Source: a bacterium (lineage in GTDB: Bacteria; Patescibacteriota; Minisyncoccia; UBA6257; 02-FULL-45-10c). Taken from it: 37,104 bases of DNA. Shown here in pieces: positions 10,229 through 18,454 of the stretch; position 1 is the first letter of the stretch; the number at the start of each line of letters is the position of its first letter. The notes under the pieces were generated by a model. That model did not search any database, had not been told where the DNA came from, and was given only the letters and a program-made list of their open reading frames with translations. The position numbers were made by a program, and so were the translations under genes. The stretch spans positions 1 to 37,104 of the forward strand of contig JAJYMK010000003.1 in assembly GCA_021786945.1 (NCBI GenBank), written 5' to 3'.

Positions 10229-12343
10229 ATGGATCTCAATACCGAGCTGAATAAAATAAGCGGTATCGGACCGAAGTTTATCCCAAAGCTAAATAAGCTG
10301 GGTATTAAAACTGCCAAAGATCTTCTTTGGCATTTTCCTTTTAGATACGACGATTTCTCGAAAATTAGCCCGATTGCCGAATTGGTGCCCAATCAGCCCG
10401 CCACAATTCATGGAGTTATTCAGAAAATAGGTTTACGCAGGACGTTTAGGAAGAAATTGGTTTTGGTTGAGGCAATTATAGTAGATGAAACAGGCGGGGT
10501 GCGCGCAATGTGGTTTAATCAGGCGTATTTGTTAAAAACTTTAAAGCCCGGTACGCAGGCCAACTTTGCCGGAAAGATTATTGAGTCAAAAGGGGACGTA
10601 TATCTTAGCAATCCAGTTTATGAAATCACTTCCAGTCACGGAATTTCTGGATCTATAAGTGGTCCGCGGCATACTGCGGGTTTAATTCCGGTTTATCCTG
10701 AAACCAGGGGTATTACTTCAAAATTTTTGAGGTTTATTTTAAAACCAATTCTTTCTTCTATCCCGCCGATTGAGGATTTTATGCCGAAAGAGGTTTTGGT
10801 AAAAAATAGTTTGCCGGAAATTAATTCTGCTTTGAAGAAAATTCATTTTCCGCTTAGAGCCGTGGATGCCGAACTCGCCAAAAAAAGATTCGCTTTTGAA
10901 GAGCTGTTTTTGTTGCAGCTCAATAATCTTAAAATAAAATCAAAATTAGCTGAGCAAAAAAGCGAAGCCATTCCTGTTGACCAGGATTTTTTGGATAAAT
11001 TAATTACTGATTTGCCGTTTATTTTAACCAACTCCCAAAAAGATGTTCTGCATGAAGTTCTTTCCGATATCCAGAAGTCTCGTCCAATGAACAGACTGCT
11101 TCAAGGCGATGTCGGTTCCGGAAAAACAGTTATTGCGGCTATAGCGGCCATTTTGACGGCGAAGCACGGCAAGCAGACGGCCATTTTGGCTCCGACCGAA
11201 GTGTTGGCCCAGCAGCATTACAGAACAATTACAAAGTTATTTAAAAATTTTGAAGGTGAAATAGAAATATTGACTGGCGCTTCCAAACAAAAGAAAAGTC
11301 TGAACGATAAGATAGAAAGTGGGCAGACAAAAATAATTATCGGTACCCATGCCATTATCCAAAAAGCGGTTAAGTTCAATAATTTGGCTTTGGTAATTGT
11401 TGACGAGCAGCACCGCTTTGGAGTAGAGCAGAGAGCTTCGCTTCTTAAAAAAGACAAGGGCTTGGGTGTTTTAATTCCGCATTTGCTTTCCATGTCCGCC
11501 ACTCCTATTCCGCGAACTTTAGCACTCACTATTTTCGGCGATTTGGATTTATCTATTATTAATGAGCTTCCGGCTGGCAGAAAACCGATTATCACAAAGG
11601 TAGTTTCTCCTACAAAGCGTATGGAAGCATATGGTTTTATAAAAGACCAGATTCTGAAGGGAAGGCAGGCCTTTGTTATTTGCCCGCGTATTGAGCCGGG
11701 AACTAAAGACGAGGAGGAAAGAAAAGTTTTGACCGAATCCCAACAAAAGATATTAGATTTGAAATCGGTTAAGGAGGAATATGAAAGATTGTCCAAAAAG
11801 ATTTTTCCCGACCTCAAAATTGCCATGCTTCACGGAAAACTGAAAAATTCCGAAAAGGAAAATATCATGAGAGATTTTCAGGATAAGAAATACGATATTT
11901 TGGTTTCTACTTCCGTGGTGGAAGTGGGTGTAGACGTGCCCAACGCCACAATCATGATGATCGAGGGGGCGGACAGATTTGGTCTGGCTCAGCTTTATCA
12001 GTTTAGGGGCAGGGTAGGGCGCAGCGAGCATCAGTCTTTCTGTTTGTTGTTTACGGATTCCGAGTCTGAATCTACTCAATACAGATTGGATTCTCTTTTG
12101 ATCGCCAAAAATGGATTTGAATTGGCCGAAAAAGATCTTGAGCTCCGCGGTCCGGGCCAATTTTTGGGCAAAGAGCAGACCGGACTTCCGGATATCGCCA
12201 TGGATGCCTTGAAAAATATTGAATTGGTAAAAGCCGCCAAGGTTTCCGCCGAAGAAATTCTTTCCAACGATCCCGATTTTTCCAAAAATCCTTTGCTTGG
12301 CGAGCGCTTCAAGCAATTCACTCAAAACATCCACCTCGAATAG
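10229..12343 (+). CDS. recG: ATP-dependent DNA helicase RecG
   Basis: Wedge-domain N-terminus (LNKISGIGPKFIPKLNKLGIKTAKDLLWHFPFRYDDFS); RLLQGDVGSGKTVIAAIAA; VDEQHRFGVEQR; LSMSATPIPRTLALTIFGDLD; FRGRVGRSEHQSFCLL. Confidence 0.97.
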   Translation: MDLNTELNKISGIGPKFIPKLNKLGIKTAKDLLWHFPFRYDDFSKISPIAELVPNQPATIHGVIQKIGLRRTFRKKLVLVEAIIVDETGGVRAMWFNQAYLLKTLKPGTQANFAGKIIESKGDVYLSNPVYEITSSHGISGSISGPRHTAGLIPVYPETRGITSKFLRFILKPILSSIPPIEDFMPKEVLVKNSLPEINSALKKIHFPLRAVDAELAKKRFAFEELFLLQLNNLKIKSKLAEQKSEAIPVDQDFLDKLITDLPFILTNSQKDVLHEVLSDIQKSRPMNRLLQGDVGSGKTVIAAIAAILTAKHGKQTAILAPTEVLAQQHYRTITKLFKNFEGEIEILTGASKQKKSLNDKIESGQTKIIIGTHAIIQKAVKFNNLALVIVDEQHRFGVEQRASLLKKDKGLGVLIPHLLSMSATPIPRTLALTIFGDLDLSIINELPAGRKPIITKVVSPTKRMEAYGFIKDQILKGRQAFVICPRIEPGTKDEEERKVLTESQQKILDLKSVKEEYERLSKKIFPDLKIAMLHGKLKNSEKENIMRDFQDKKYDILVSTSVVEVGVDVPNATIMMIEGADRFGLAQLYQFRGRVGRSEHQSFCLLFTDSESESTQYRLDSLLIAKNGFELAEKDLELRGPGQFLGKEQTGLPDIAMDALKNIELVKAAKVSAEEILSNDPDFSKNPLLGERFKQFTQNIHLE

Positions 12344-12391
12344 TTTTTAGCTCTACTTTGCCGCCGCTAGCTTTATAAAAATATACAAAAA

Positions 12392-12431
12392 TGTTTCCAT
12401 AAATTTTGCTATAGCGGGATTTATGGAAACA
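12392..12431. repeat. 40-bp palindromic repeat, copy 2 (between convergent recG and the Cas2-fold gene)
   Basis: TGTTTCCATAAATTTTGCTATAGCGGGATTTATGGAAACA; arms pair along their length if G-U pairs are allowed. Confidence 0.9.
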
Positions 12432-12456
12432 TTTTGATGTCCGAATTAATACCTTT

Positions 12457-13029
12457 TTATTTTAAATTAAAAAACTCTTTTATTTTATTGTTATTGGGCA
12501 GCTTATCCGCTTTGAAATAAAGTACGCATTTTTCAAGGGGTAGGCCAAAAACCGAACATAGAAAGTCCAATTCGTTTATACATTCGTAGGGGTACACCCA
12601 AATGCTTTTTTGCAATTGATACATTCCCAATTGTTTTATTTTTCCTCTGAATGCATCGCTGACCTTTTTGAATTTCTGTGGAATATCGTAAATAACAATT
12701 CTCCATTGCCCGTCCCATTTAGCCGGTTTTGGAATTTTCATATCGTCTAATTTATATTGATGCACTATATTTTTTCCGGCTTGCGTAAGCTCTATTTTGA
12801 TAGTGCCGTCTTCAAGTTCTTTGAAATTGACCAATTTCTTTTTGTTGAATTCAGCCAGTTTTTTTGATCTTCTCCTTATATCCGCTTCAGTTTTATCTTT
12901 AAAATAATTTTTTACTAATTTGTGTAAAAAATAAGGGGAGCTTGTGGCGGCTAAAGTTATAATTCCCACCCCGGCAATTTTTAAGAGCGTATCTTTTGTA
13001 AAATTTATTTTTTTATTTTTGTTTATCAT
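12457..13029 (-). CDS. PaaX-like protein: winged-helix region plus C-terminal Cas2-like ferredoxin fold
   Basis: WDGQWRIVIYDIPQKFKKVSDAFRGKIKQLGMYQLQKSIWVYPYECINELDFLCSVFGL matches the PaaX C-terminal/Cas2-like pattern (YDIP strand, QKSIWVYP). Start moved to ATG 13027-13029 (MINKNKKINF), just downstream of an extended -10 on the minus strand. Confidence 0.75.
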   Translation of the reverse strand: MINKNKKINFTKDTLLKIAGVGIITLAATSSPYFLHKLVKNYFKDKTEADIRRRSKKLAEFNKKKLVNFKELEDGTIKIELTQAGKNIVHQYKLDDMKIPKPAKWDGQWRIVIYDIPQKFKKVSDAFRGKIKQLGMYQLQKSIWVYPYECINELDFLCSVFGLPLEKCVLYFKADKLPNNNKIKEFFNLK

Positions 13030-13042
13030 ATTTTTCGTGAAA

Positions 13043-13051
13043 ATTATATCA
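13043..13051 (-). promoter_or_regulatory. Extended -10 promoter of the Cas2-fold gene
   Basis: On the minus strand: TGATATAAT (TGn-TATAAT), 13 nt before ATG 13029. Confidence 0.55.
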
Positions 13052-13059
13052 CATAAAAA

Positions 13060-13099
13060 TGTTTCCATAAATCTCGCTATAGCGAAAAATATGGAAACA
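13060..13099. repeat. 40-bp palindromic repeat, copy 3 (upstream of the Cas2-fold gene)
   Basis: TGTTTCCATAAATCTCGCTATAGCGAAAAATATGGAAACA; perfect 10-bp outer arms (TGTTTCCATA/TATGGAAACA) and perfect central CGCTATAGCG. Confidence 0.92.
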
Positions 13100-13101
13100 A
13101 T

Positions 13102-13129
13102 TTGACTTTGTAATTTTTTGGATTAAAAT
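13102..13129 (+). promoter_or_regulatory. Putative sigma70-type promoter
   Basis: TTGACT (13102-13107), 16-nt spacer, TAAAAT (13124-13129); starts 3 bp after palindrome copy 3. Confidence 0.4.
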
Positions 13130-13135
13130 TAAGAT

Positions 13136-13268
13136 GTTTTTAGTTTGTTTGTAATATTTTTTGTAAAGTTTTAAATATTTTAGTGAAAAATACTTCAATT
13201 TTTAAAATTTATAGATTTTCTAAAAGAAATTAGAAATCGGGACGCTTGGTAGAGCGCCCCGTTTTTAT
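13136..13268 (+). ncRNA. Candidate small non-coding transcript, about 130 nt
   Basis: Lies between the putative promoter at 13102-13129 and a GC-rich terminator at 13238-13271; no ORF in the interval. Confidence 0.3.
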
Positions 13269-13271
13269 TTT
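13238..13271 (+). terminator. Rho-independent terminator (orphan)
   Basis: CGGGACGCT-TGGTAG-AGCGCCCCG stem (one A.C mismatch) followed by TTTTTATTTTT. Confidence 0.65.
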
Positions 13272-13278
13272 TGGAAAA

Positions 13279-13476
13279 ATTCGGCAATTCGGCAAAGCCG
13301 AAGTTAAAGAATTCGGCAACCGGAGGTTTATAAAAAATATTTTGCAAACAAAATAAAACAGGGCAAAGTTCGGCAAAACATAATTAGTCCTTAAATTGCC
13401 GAATTGTTTGTAGGGTATTTATTAATATTAAAAATATTTTGAAAAATGGATAATCAAAATTCTAGCAATTCGGCAA
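13279..13476. repeat. Cluster of the octamer TTCGGCAA / TTGCCGAA
   Basis: TTCGGCAA at 13280, 13288, 13312, 13369 and 13469; inverted TTGCCGAA at 13396; partial GCCGAA at 13297. Confidence 0.7.
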
Positions 13477-14018
13477 ATAATGCCGGATGGTGGAATAAAT
13501 ATAGTTATGCAAAGCACGTTGCTATATTTTTTGGAGTTTTATTGATAGTTGGTGGCGGGTATTTTGTTTGGGGTAATTATTTTAGTACTAATGCGCGATT
13601 AGCTAGGCAGCAACAAGCTCAATATGAAAAATATGCTGCATGGGAGAATGATTTTAATAAAATAATGACAGAGGATAACTATGGCGGTAAGACTCCGGAA
13701 GAAACCTTGAAGATGTTTGTTGATGCTTTGAAGCAGGGTGATACAGACTTAGCTGCTAAATATTTCTATCTGGAAACCGATACAAAAGATCCCAATTTCA
13801 TGACAAGAAATAAATGGATTGAAGGATTAAAGGCTGCGAAGGAGGATGGCGCCCTGCCCGGTATTATCGAAATAGTTGAAAAAGCAAAATTTGATTCAAA
13901 ATCGTCTTGGGCGGAATCGGCGTGGTTTTCTGTATTAAATAAAGATGGAATTGCAGATTATACTATTATTTTAAAATTAAATACTTTCTCTAATACATGG
14001 AAAATAGAAAGTATGTAA
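13446..14018 (+). CDS. hypothetical single-pass membrane protein
   Basis: 190 aa; helix VAIFFGVLLIVGGGYFVWG, then a soluble domain with GKTPEETLKMFVDALKQGDTDLAAKYFYLE (DUF4878-like flavour). Confidence 0.7.
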   Translation: MDNQNSSNSANNAGWWNKYSYAKHVAIFFGVLLIVGGGYFVWGNYFSTNARLARQQQAQYEKYAAWENDFNKIMTEDNYGGKTPEETLKMFVDALKQGDTDLAAKYFYLETDTKDPNFMTRNKWIEGLKAAKEDGALPGIIEIVEKAKFDSKSSWAESAWFSVLNKDGIADYTIILKLNTFSNTWKIESM

Positions 14019-17000
14019 AATTTTTAATCCCGATATGCTTAGTATTGGGATTTTTTATTGTCACTGCCAGAGATGCTTTCGCTTATGAAACAAACACTCA
14101 TGCGTTTTTAACTAAAGATGCAATTCAATTTTATTCTGAAAAGGCGGCGACCAGCACCATGACTGATTTTGAAAGTTATTTAATTGATGGGTCGAGAAGA
14201 GAGGACGATATTCCGCGATGGATGAATCATTTTTATGATCCAGTTAATAGTAAGGGACTAACTGATTCAGTTTTGGGTTCTTGGTCTGCTTCTAAGGATT
14301 GGGCTGTGAATGCCGATACGCAGAATCAGCTGAAATATAAAGTGCCGGCAACTATAGCCTCTATTTTAACCGCGATTCAACAAGGGAAAATAAGTGATTT
14401 ATCCGCCGAAACTAATTTTACTTGGAATGAGGCTTTGTATTACTGGATGAACGGCGAAAAAGAGAAAGCCGCTTTTGCGCTTGGTCATGTTTTGCATTTA
14501 ATTCAAGACGCTTCGGTACCAGATCACACAAGAAACGATCCTCATCCGGATGGAAGTATTTTTGAATCTTGGGCTGGTAAATATTCCTTAGATAATCCGG
14601 ATAATGATTTATTGGTTAGGTTAAAAGATAAAGACTTGGTTGGTTTGAATAGTCTAGATTTGTATTTTACCGGAATGGCAAAATATTCAAATAATAATTT
14701 TTATAGCGCTGATACCATTCTAAAGAATTATCAACTTCCCGAAATAAACGATTTTGAATTAATTGATAATCATTATTACTATACAGGATATTTAGATGGT
14801 CAAAAATATTATTTACTTTCTAAAAAATCCAATTTTGGTAGTGTTATTTTTGCTTCCGAGGGAACGATTACTATTAATAATGAGATTATAAATAAAAATT
14901 ACTGGTCTTTATTGTCTACCAAATCAGTTCAATATAGCGCGAGCGCAATAAAATTCTTTTTAAGTGAGGCGGATAGGTTGAAAAATGATTCTAGTTTTGC
15001 AAAAAAGAATTCATTTTTTGCTCAGGTAGTTGATTTAACAAAGCAAGTAATTTCAAATATTTTTGGCGGAAATAATAGTCAGGATTCTAATGTTGTTGCC
15101 GAAATAAACCTTGGAGATTCGCAAACCAATAATTTGGTTTCCGTTGCTTCCAAAGACACTACCAAAGATCCAGTTGTGGAAAACAGCCCTATTGATTTAT
15201 TAGACACCCCGGATATTAATGATTCTGTTATTGAAAGTCCCGAACAGGTAATTAATGAGGAGGAAATAGTAAAAGAAAGTGATATTATTCCGGAAACGGA
15301 AAATAAAGAGGTGGTTGTAAAGATTGCTGCCACCACAACGCCCATTATTCAAAATAGTCCCGTGATTTCATGCGGTTTTGAAACAAACAAAGCCTTAACG
15401 AGAAAGAACGTTTTGATTAATGAGGTGGCCTGGATGGGAAGTATAAAAAGTTCCAGTGATGAATGGATTGAATTAAAAAATACCTCAAATTTGGAAATAG
15501 ATATTTCTAATTGGCAATTATTGGATAAAGAAGAGCAAGTTAAAGTGATTTTTCCGGATAAGTCTAAAATTGCGCCAAATAGTTTTTTGCTCTTGGAAAG
15601 AACTGACGACAATACCGTCCCGAACATTAAGGCTGATTATATTTATACCGGCTCACTTTCAAATTCCGATGAAGGCTTGAGACTGTTTGATAATGGTTGC
15701 AATTTGGTTGATGAGGTTTTGGCGGGCACGACATGGCCGGCTGGTGATTCGTCAAATAAAAGGACGATGGAAAAACAAGCTGATTTAACTTGGTCTACAT
15801 ATAATGGTTCCGGGGAAGGAGTCGGGGAGGCGTTGATTTTAGGAACTCCTAAAAAAGAAAACAGTGTTAAAGTTGTTTACTCAGGAGGGGGGTCTGTTTC
15901 AACTGCGCCGGTGCAGAATAATTCAACCCCTGAATCAAAAAATACTGTCACTCAACCAGAAAAAATTTTAATTACGGAAATTCAGATAACCGGGGGTACC
16001 GGCAAAACAAACAATGATTTTATAGAACTTTATAATCCAGGGGATATTAGGATTAATTTAAATGGCTATAGACTAGTTAAAAGAACAAAATCCGGAACCG
16101 CGGATACGGGTATAAAATCATGGACGTCGGATACCTTTATCGAACCCAAAAGTTTTTATTTGTGGGCGAATAGTGATTATTCGGAAATTGTCGCAATTCC
16201 TGACGTAACAACTTCTGGTACGTTATCGAATGATAATGGTATTGCTTTAAGGTTTGGCGCGGAAGATACAGGAGTAATTATAGATTCCGTTGCTTGGGGC
16301 GAGGCCGAAAATATTTTTAAGGAACGATTAAATTTCTCTGAAAATCCGGCGGCTAATAATAGTATCCAGAGGAAAGTAGAAAACGGAATATTTGTGGATA
16401 CAAATAATAATTCGGCTGATTTTGAAATAAAAACATGCCCAAGTCCTAAAGCACAATCGAATTCCTGTGTTGTTAGTGAAAATTCAAATCAAGCGCCCAG
16501 CGCTTTTTTTGACTTTTCTACAACTACGCCAAAAATAAACGAGGAGATAAATTTTAACGCCGCATCTTCAACTGATCCGGACGGGGCTATAGTTTTATAT
16601 GAATGGAATTTTGGAGATGGCGCAGTTGCCAGTTCGACTATTGCTACATCAACTCACAGTTATGTTTCCACAGGAACGTATTCCGTTAATTTGATGGTTT
16701 ATGATGATAAAAATGCAACTTCTACTATTTCTAAAAATATAAATATTGAAACGGAATTATTAAATAAACCCAAAAAAGTTTCAAATTTTTTGGCACAATA
16801 TAATAAAATCAACAAAGAAGTTGAGTTTAATTGGGAGGAATCCGAAGATTATTTGGGCGCGACCTCTACTTTGGTTTATAGAATTAAGGATTTAAGTGTG
16901 GAGCCGTTGCTTTCGGATATAGTGGTGACGGCTTCGACAACGGCAACTTCTACTATCGATGTATTTGATAGGGAATATGTTTTTGGTATAGAGGCTATAG

Positions 17001-18397
17001 ATGAGTTTGGGATAATTTCTGATATTTCAACTGCAACTATTTTTATAGCAGGTAATTCCATAGAAGATGTAGATTACTTTATCTTCAATCAAGATAAAAT
17101 ATTAAGCGTTGACCAGGGATCGTTTGGTCGTTTATTTAAACCTCAAGCCCTGGGCATTGTTAAATCCGTAACTTTAAATTTATTTAATGCGATTAATTAC
17201 GGGGATCTTCAGGGGATTTCAGATGTAACAGTTGAATTATATGATTGGGTTGGAGATAGCACTACTACAAATCCAATTATTGGAAGGGGTCAAAAATTGG
17301 CAGTAAGTTCTTCAAAACAATTTTATGCCAATAATTCCGGAGATTATGTATGGACCTTTGATAATAATAATCAGATAGCACTAGATCCAAACAGGTATTA
17401 CTATTTACAAATTAATTCGGTTTCTGTTCGGGGAAATCTAGTTTTGTTTTGGAGTTTATCGACCCCACCGAATTCAAGTGATAAGTACTTATATGTAATT
17501 ATTAAAGCCGCCGAAGATGGAGAGGTGGTTATCAATAACCCGATTGGCAACAATGTTTATTACGATACAAATATTAATTTTGCAGTTAAATACATAGAGC
17601 CCTTAAAAAATAAATATAATAGCTTATTTATTGAATTGAGGGATTTTTATACGGAAGAATTGGTTAGTGATCAGATTATAGATTTAAGTGATGATGACAA
17701 AGAAATTGGTTGGCATGAGAAAATTGGTGGATTAAATTTAAATCGTTTAGGTTATTTTAAATTAAAGATTTATTTGTCTGATTCTGAAAAAACAGAAATA
17801 AATTTTTCTGTATTTGGAGCCACTCCTAAAGAGGGGACGTTATTGAATCAAAATAAGGTTGATAACAGTGGGATTTGGAGCGATTCTTTTTCGGGTCAGA
17901 TATTTAGGCCGTTGGTATCTGGAAATATTGATAGCTTAACAATGAGTATAATTTCCGGCGATCCCAATGAAGTTCAAGCTGATAGTTACTGGAGTATTTA
18001 TGAGTGGAATGGTAACGGGAATGATTTGTCTGGATCAATTGGCGCTTTATTGGCTACAACAACTTCTAAATTTTTGATTCCTACAACTTATTATCCAGGA
18101 CCAGTAGTGGAAACATGGGAGCTTAGTGGTGTCAATGAAATAAATTTGGATTTTGAGAAGTATTATCTTTTGTCCTTAAATATTGTTCCTAGGGTTAATA
18201 CTGGTAGAGCCGCTAGATTGTATATGCAAGGATCAACAAATGGTTCTTTGATAGACGGAAGATTAATCGGATCCGGAATTAATCAGGGGGATTTATATTT
18301 GATAATCAACAAAAAAGTAGAAACCGAACCAATTCCGGCTCCGGAGCCAGTTAGTGATGGTTTTGATTTAGCATCAACTACTCAAGAAGCAATTTAA
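13997..18397 (+). CDS. secreted multidomain protein: Zn-dependent phospholipase C/nuclease-like + two lamin-tail-like domains + PKD + repeated beta domains
   Basis: Signal peptide FLIPICLVLGFFIVTARDAFA; YETNTHAFLTKDAI and HVLHLIQDASVPDHTRND (zinc PLC-like); LINEVAWMGSIKSSSDEWIELKN and ITEIQITGGTGKTNNDFIELYNPGD (LTD-like); DPDGAIVLYEWNFGDGAV...STGTYSVNLMVYDD (PKD). Confidence 0.82.
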   Translation: MENRKYVKFLIPICLVLGFFIVTARDAFAYETNTHAFLTKDAIQFYSEKAATSTMTDFESYLIDGSRREDDIPRWMNHFYDPVNSKGLTDSVLGSWSASKDWAVNADTQNQLKYKVPATIASILTAIQQGKISDLSAETNFTWNEALYYWMNGEKEKAAFALGHVLHLIQDASVPDHTRNDPHPDGSIFESWAGKYSLDNPDNDLLVRLKDKDLVGLNSLDLYFTGMAKYSNNNFYSADTILKNYQLPEINDFELIDNHYYYTGYLDGQKYYLLSKKSNFGSVIFASEGTITINNEIINKNYWSLLSTKSVQYSASAIKFFLSEADRLKNDSSFAKKNSFFAQVVDLTKQVISNIFGGNNSQDSNVVAEINLGDSQTNNLVSVASKDTTKDPVVENSPIDLLDTPDINDSVIESPEQVINEEEIVKESDIIPETENKEVVVKIAATTTPIIQNSPVISCGFETNKALTRKNVLINEVAWMGSIKSSSDEWIELKNTSNLEIDISNWQLLDKEEQVKVIFPDKSKIAPNSFLLLERTDDNTVPNIKADYIYTGSLSNSDEGLRLFDNGCNLVDEVLAGTTWPAGDSSNKRTMEKQADLTWSTYNGSGEGVGEALILGTPKKENSVKVVYSGGGSVSTAPVQNNSTPESKNTVTQPEKILITEIQITGGTGKTNNDFIELYNPGDIRINLNGYRLVKRTKSGTADTGIKSWTSDTFIEPKSFYLWANSDYSEIVAIPDVTTSGTLSNDNGIALRFGAEDTGVIIDSVAWGEAENIFKERLNFSENPAANNSIQRKVENGIFVDTNNNSADFEIKTCPSPKAQSNSCVVSENSNQAPSAFFDFSTTTPKINEEINFNAASSTDPDGAIVLYEWNFGDGAVASSTIATSTHSYVSTGTYSVNLMVYDDKNATSTISKNINIETELLNKPKKVSNFLAQYNKINKEVEFNWEESEDYLGATSTLVYRIKDLSVEPLLSDIVVTASTTATSTIDVFDREYVFGIEAIDEFGIISDISTATIFIAGNSIEDVDYFIFNQDKILSVDQGSFGRLFKPQALGIVKSVTLNLFNAINYGDLQGISDVTVELYDWVGDSTTTNPIIGRGQKLAVSSSKQFYANNSGDYVWTFDNNNQIALDPNRYYYLQINSVSVRGNLVLFWSLSTPPNSSDKYLYVIIKAAEDGEVVINNPIGNNVYYDTNINFAVKYIEPLKNKYNSLFIELRDFYTEELVSDQIIDLSDDDKEIGWHEKIGGLNLNRLGYFKLKIYLSDSEKTEINFSVFGATPKEGTLLNQNKVDNSGIWSDSFSGQIFRPLVSGNIDSLTMSIISGDPNEVQADSYWSIYEWNGNGNDLSGSIGALLATTTSKFLIPTTYYPGPVVETWELSGVNEINLDFEKYYLLSLNIVPRVNTGRAARLYMQGSTNGSLIDGRLIGSGINQGDLYLIINKKVETEPIPAPEPVSDGFDLASTTQEAI

Positions 18398-18454
18398 TTA
18401 TAAGGTGTATATTAATTTGTAATTTTTGTTCCAAAAAATCATAATATAGTTATC

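Noticed and set aside
11218-12334. Minus-strand ORFs opposite recG (11218-11826, 11753-12334 and others)
   Set aside because: Shadow ORFs of a clearly coding recG frame; no recognisable motifs.
13030-13068. N-terminal extension METFLCDIIFTKN of the Cas2-fold ORF
   Set aside because: It is read from the palindrome arm and the extended -10 region; ATG 13029 fits the promoter position better.
10111-13099. Possible CRISPR array because a Cas2-fold gene is next to repeats
   Set aside because: The three repeats are about 2.2 kb and 0.6 kb apart with genes between them, and there are no regular spacers, cas1 or effector genes. The protein matches PaaX-like architecture better than stand-alone Cas2.
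15079-15627. Minus-strand ORFs opposite the 1466-aa protein
   Set aside because: Antisense shadows of a low-complexity Ser/Thr/Glu-rich coding region.
16670-16690. Additional palindrome-like word TGTTTCCA in the exoprotein gene (also near 18107 and 22670)
   Set aside because: Only a half-arm match, with no GCTATAGC centre or second arm.
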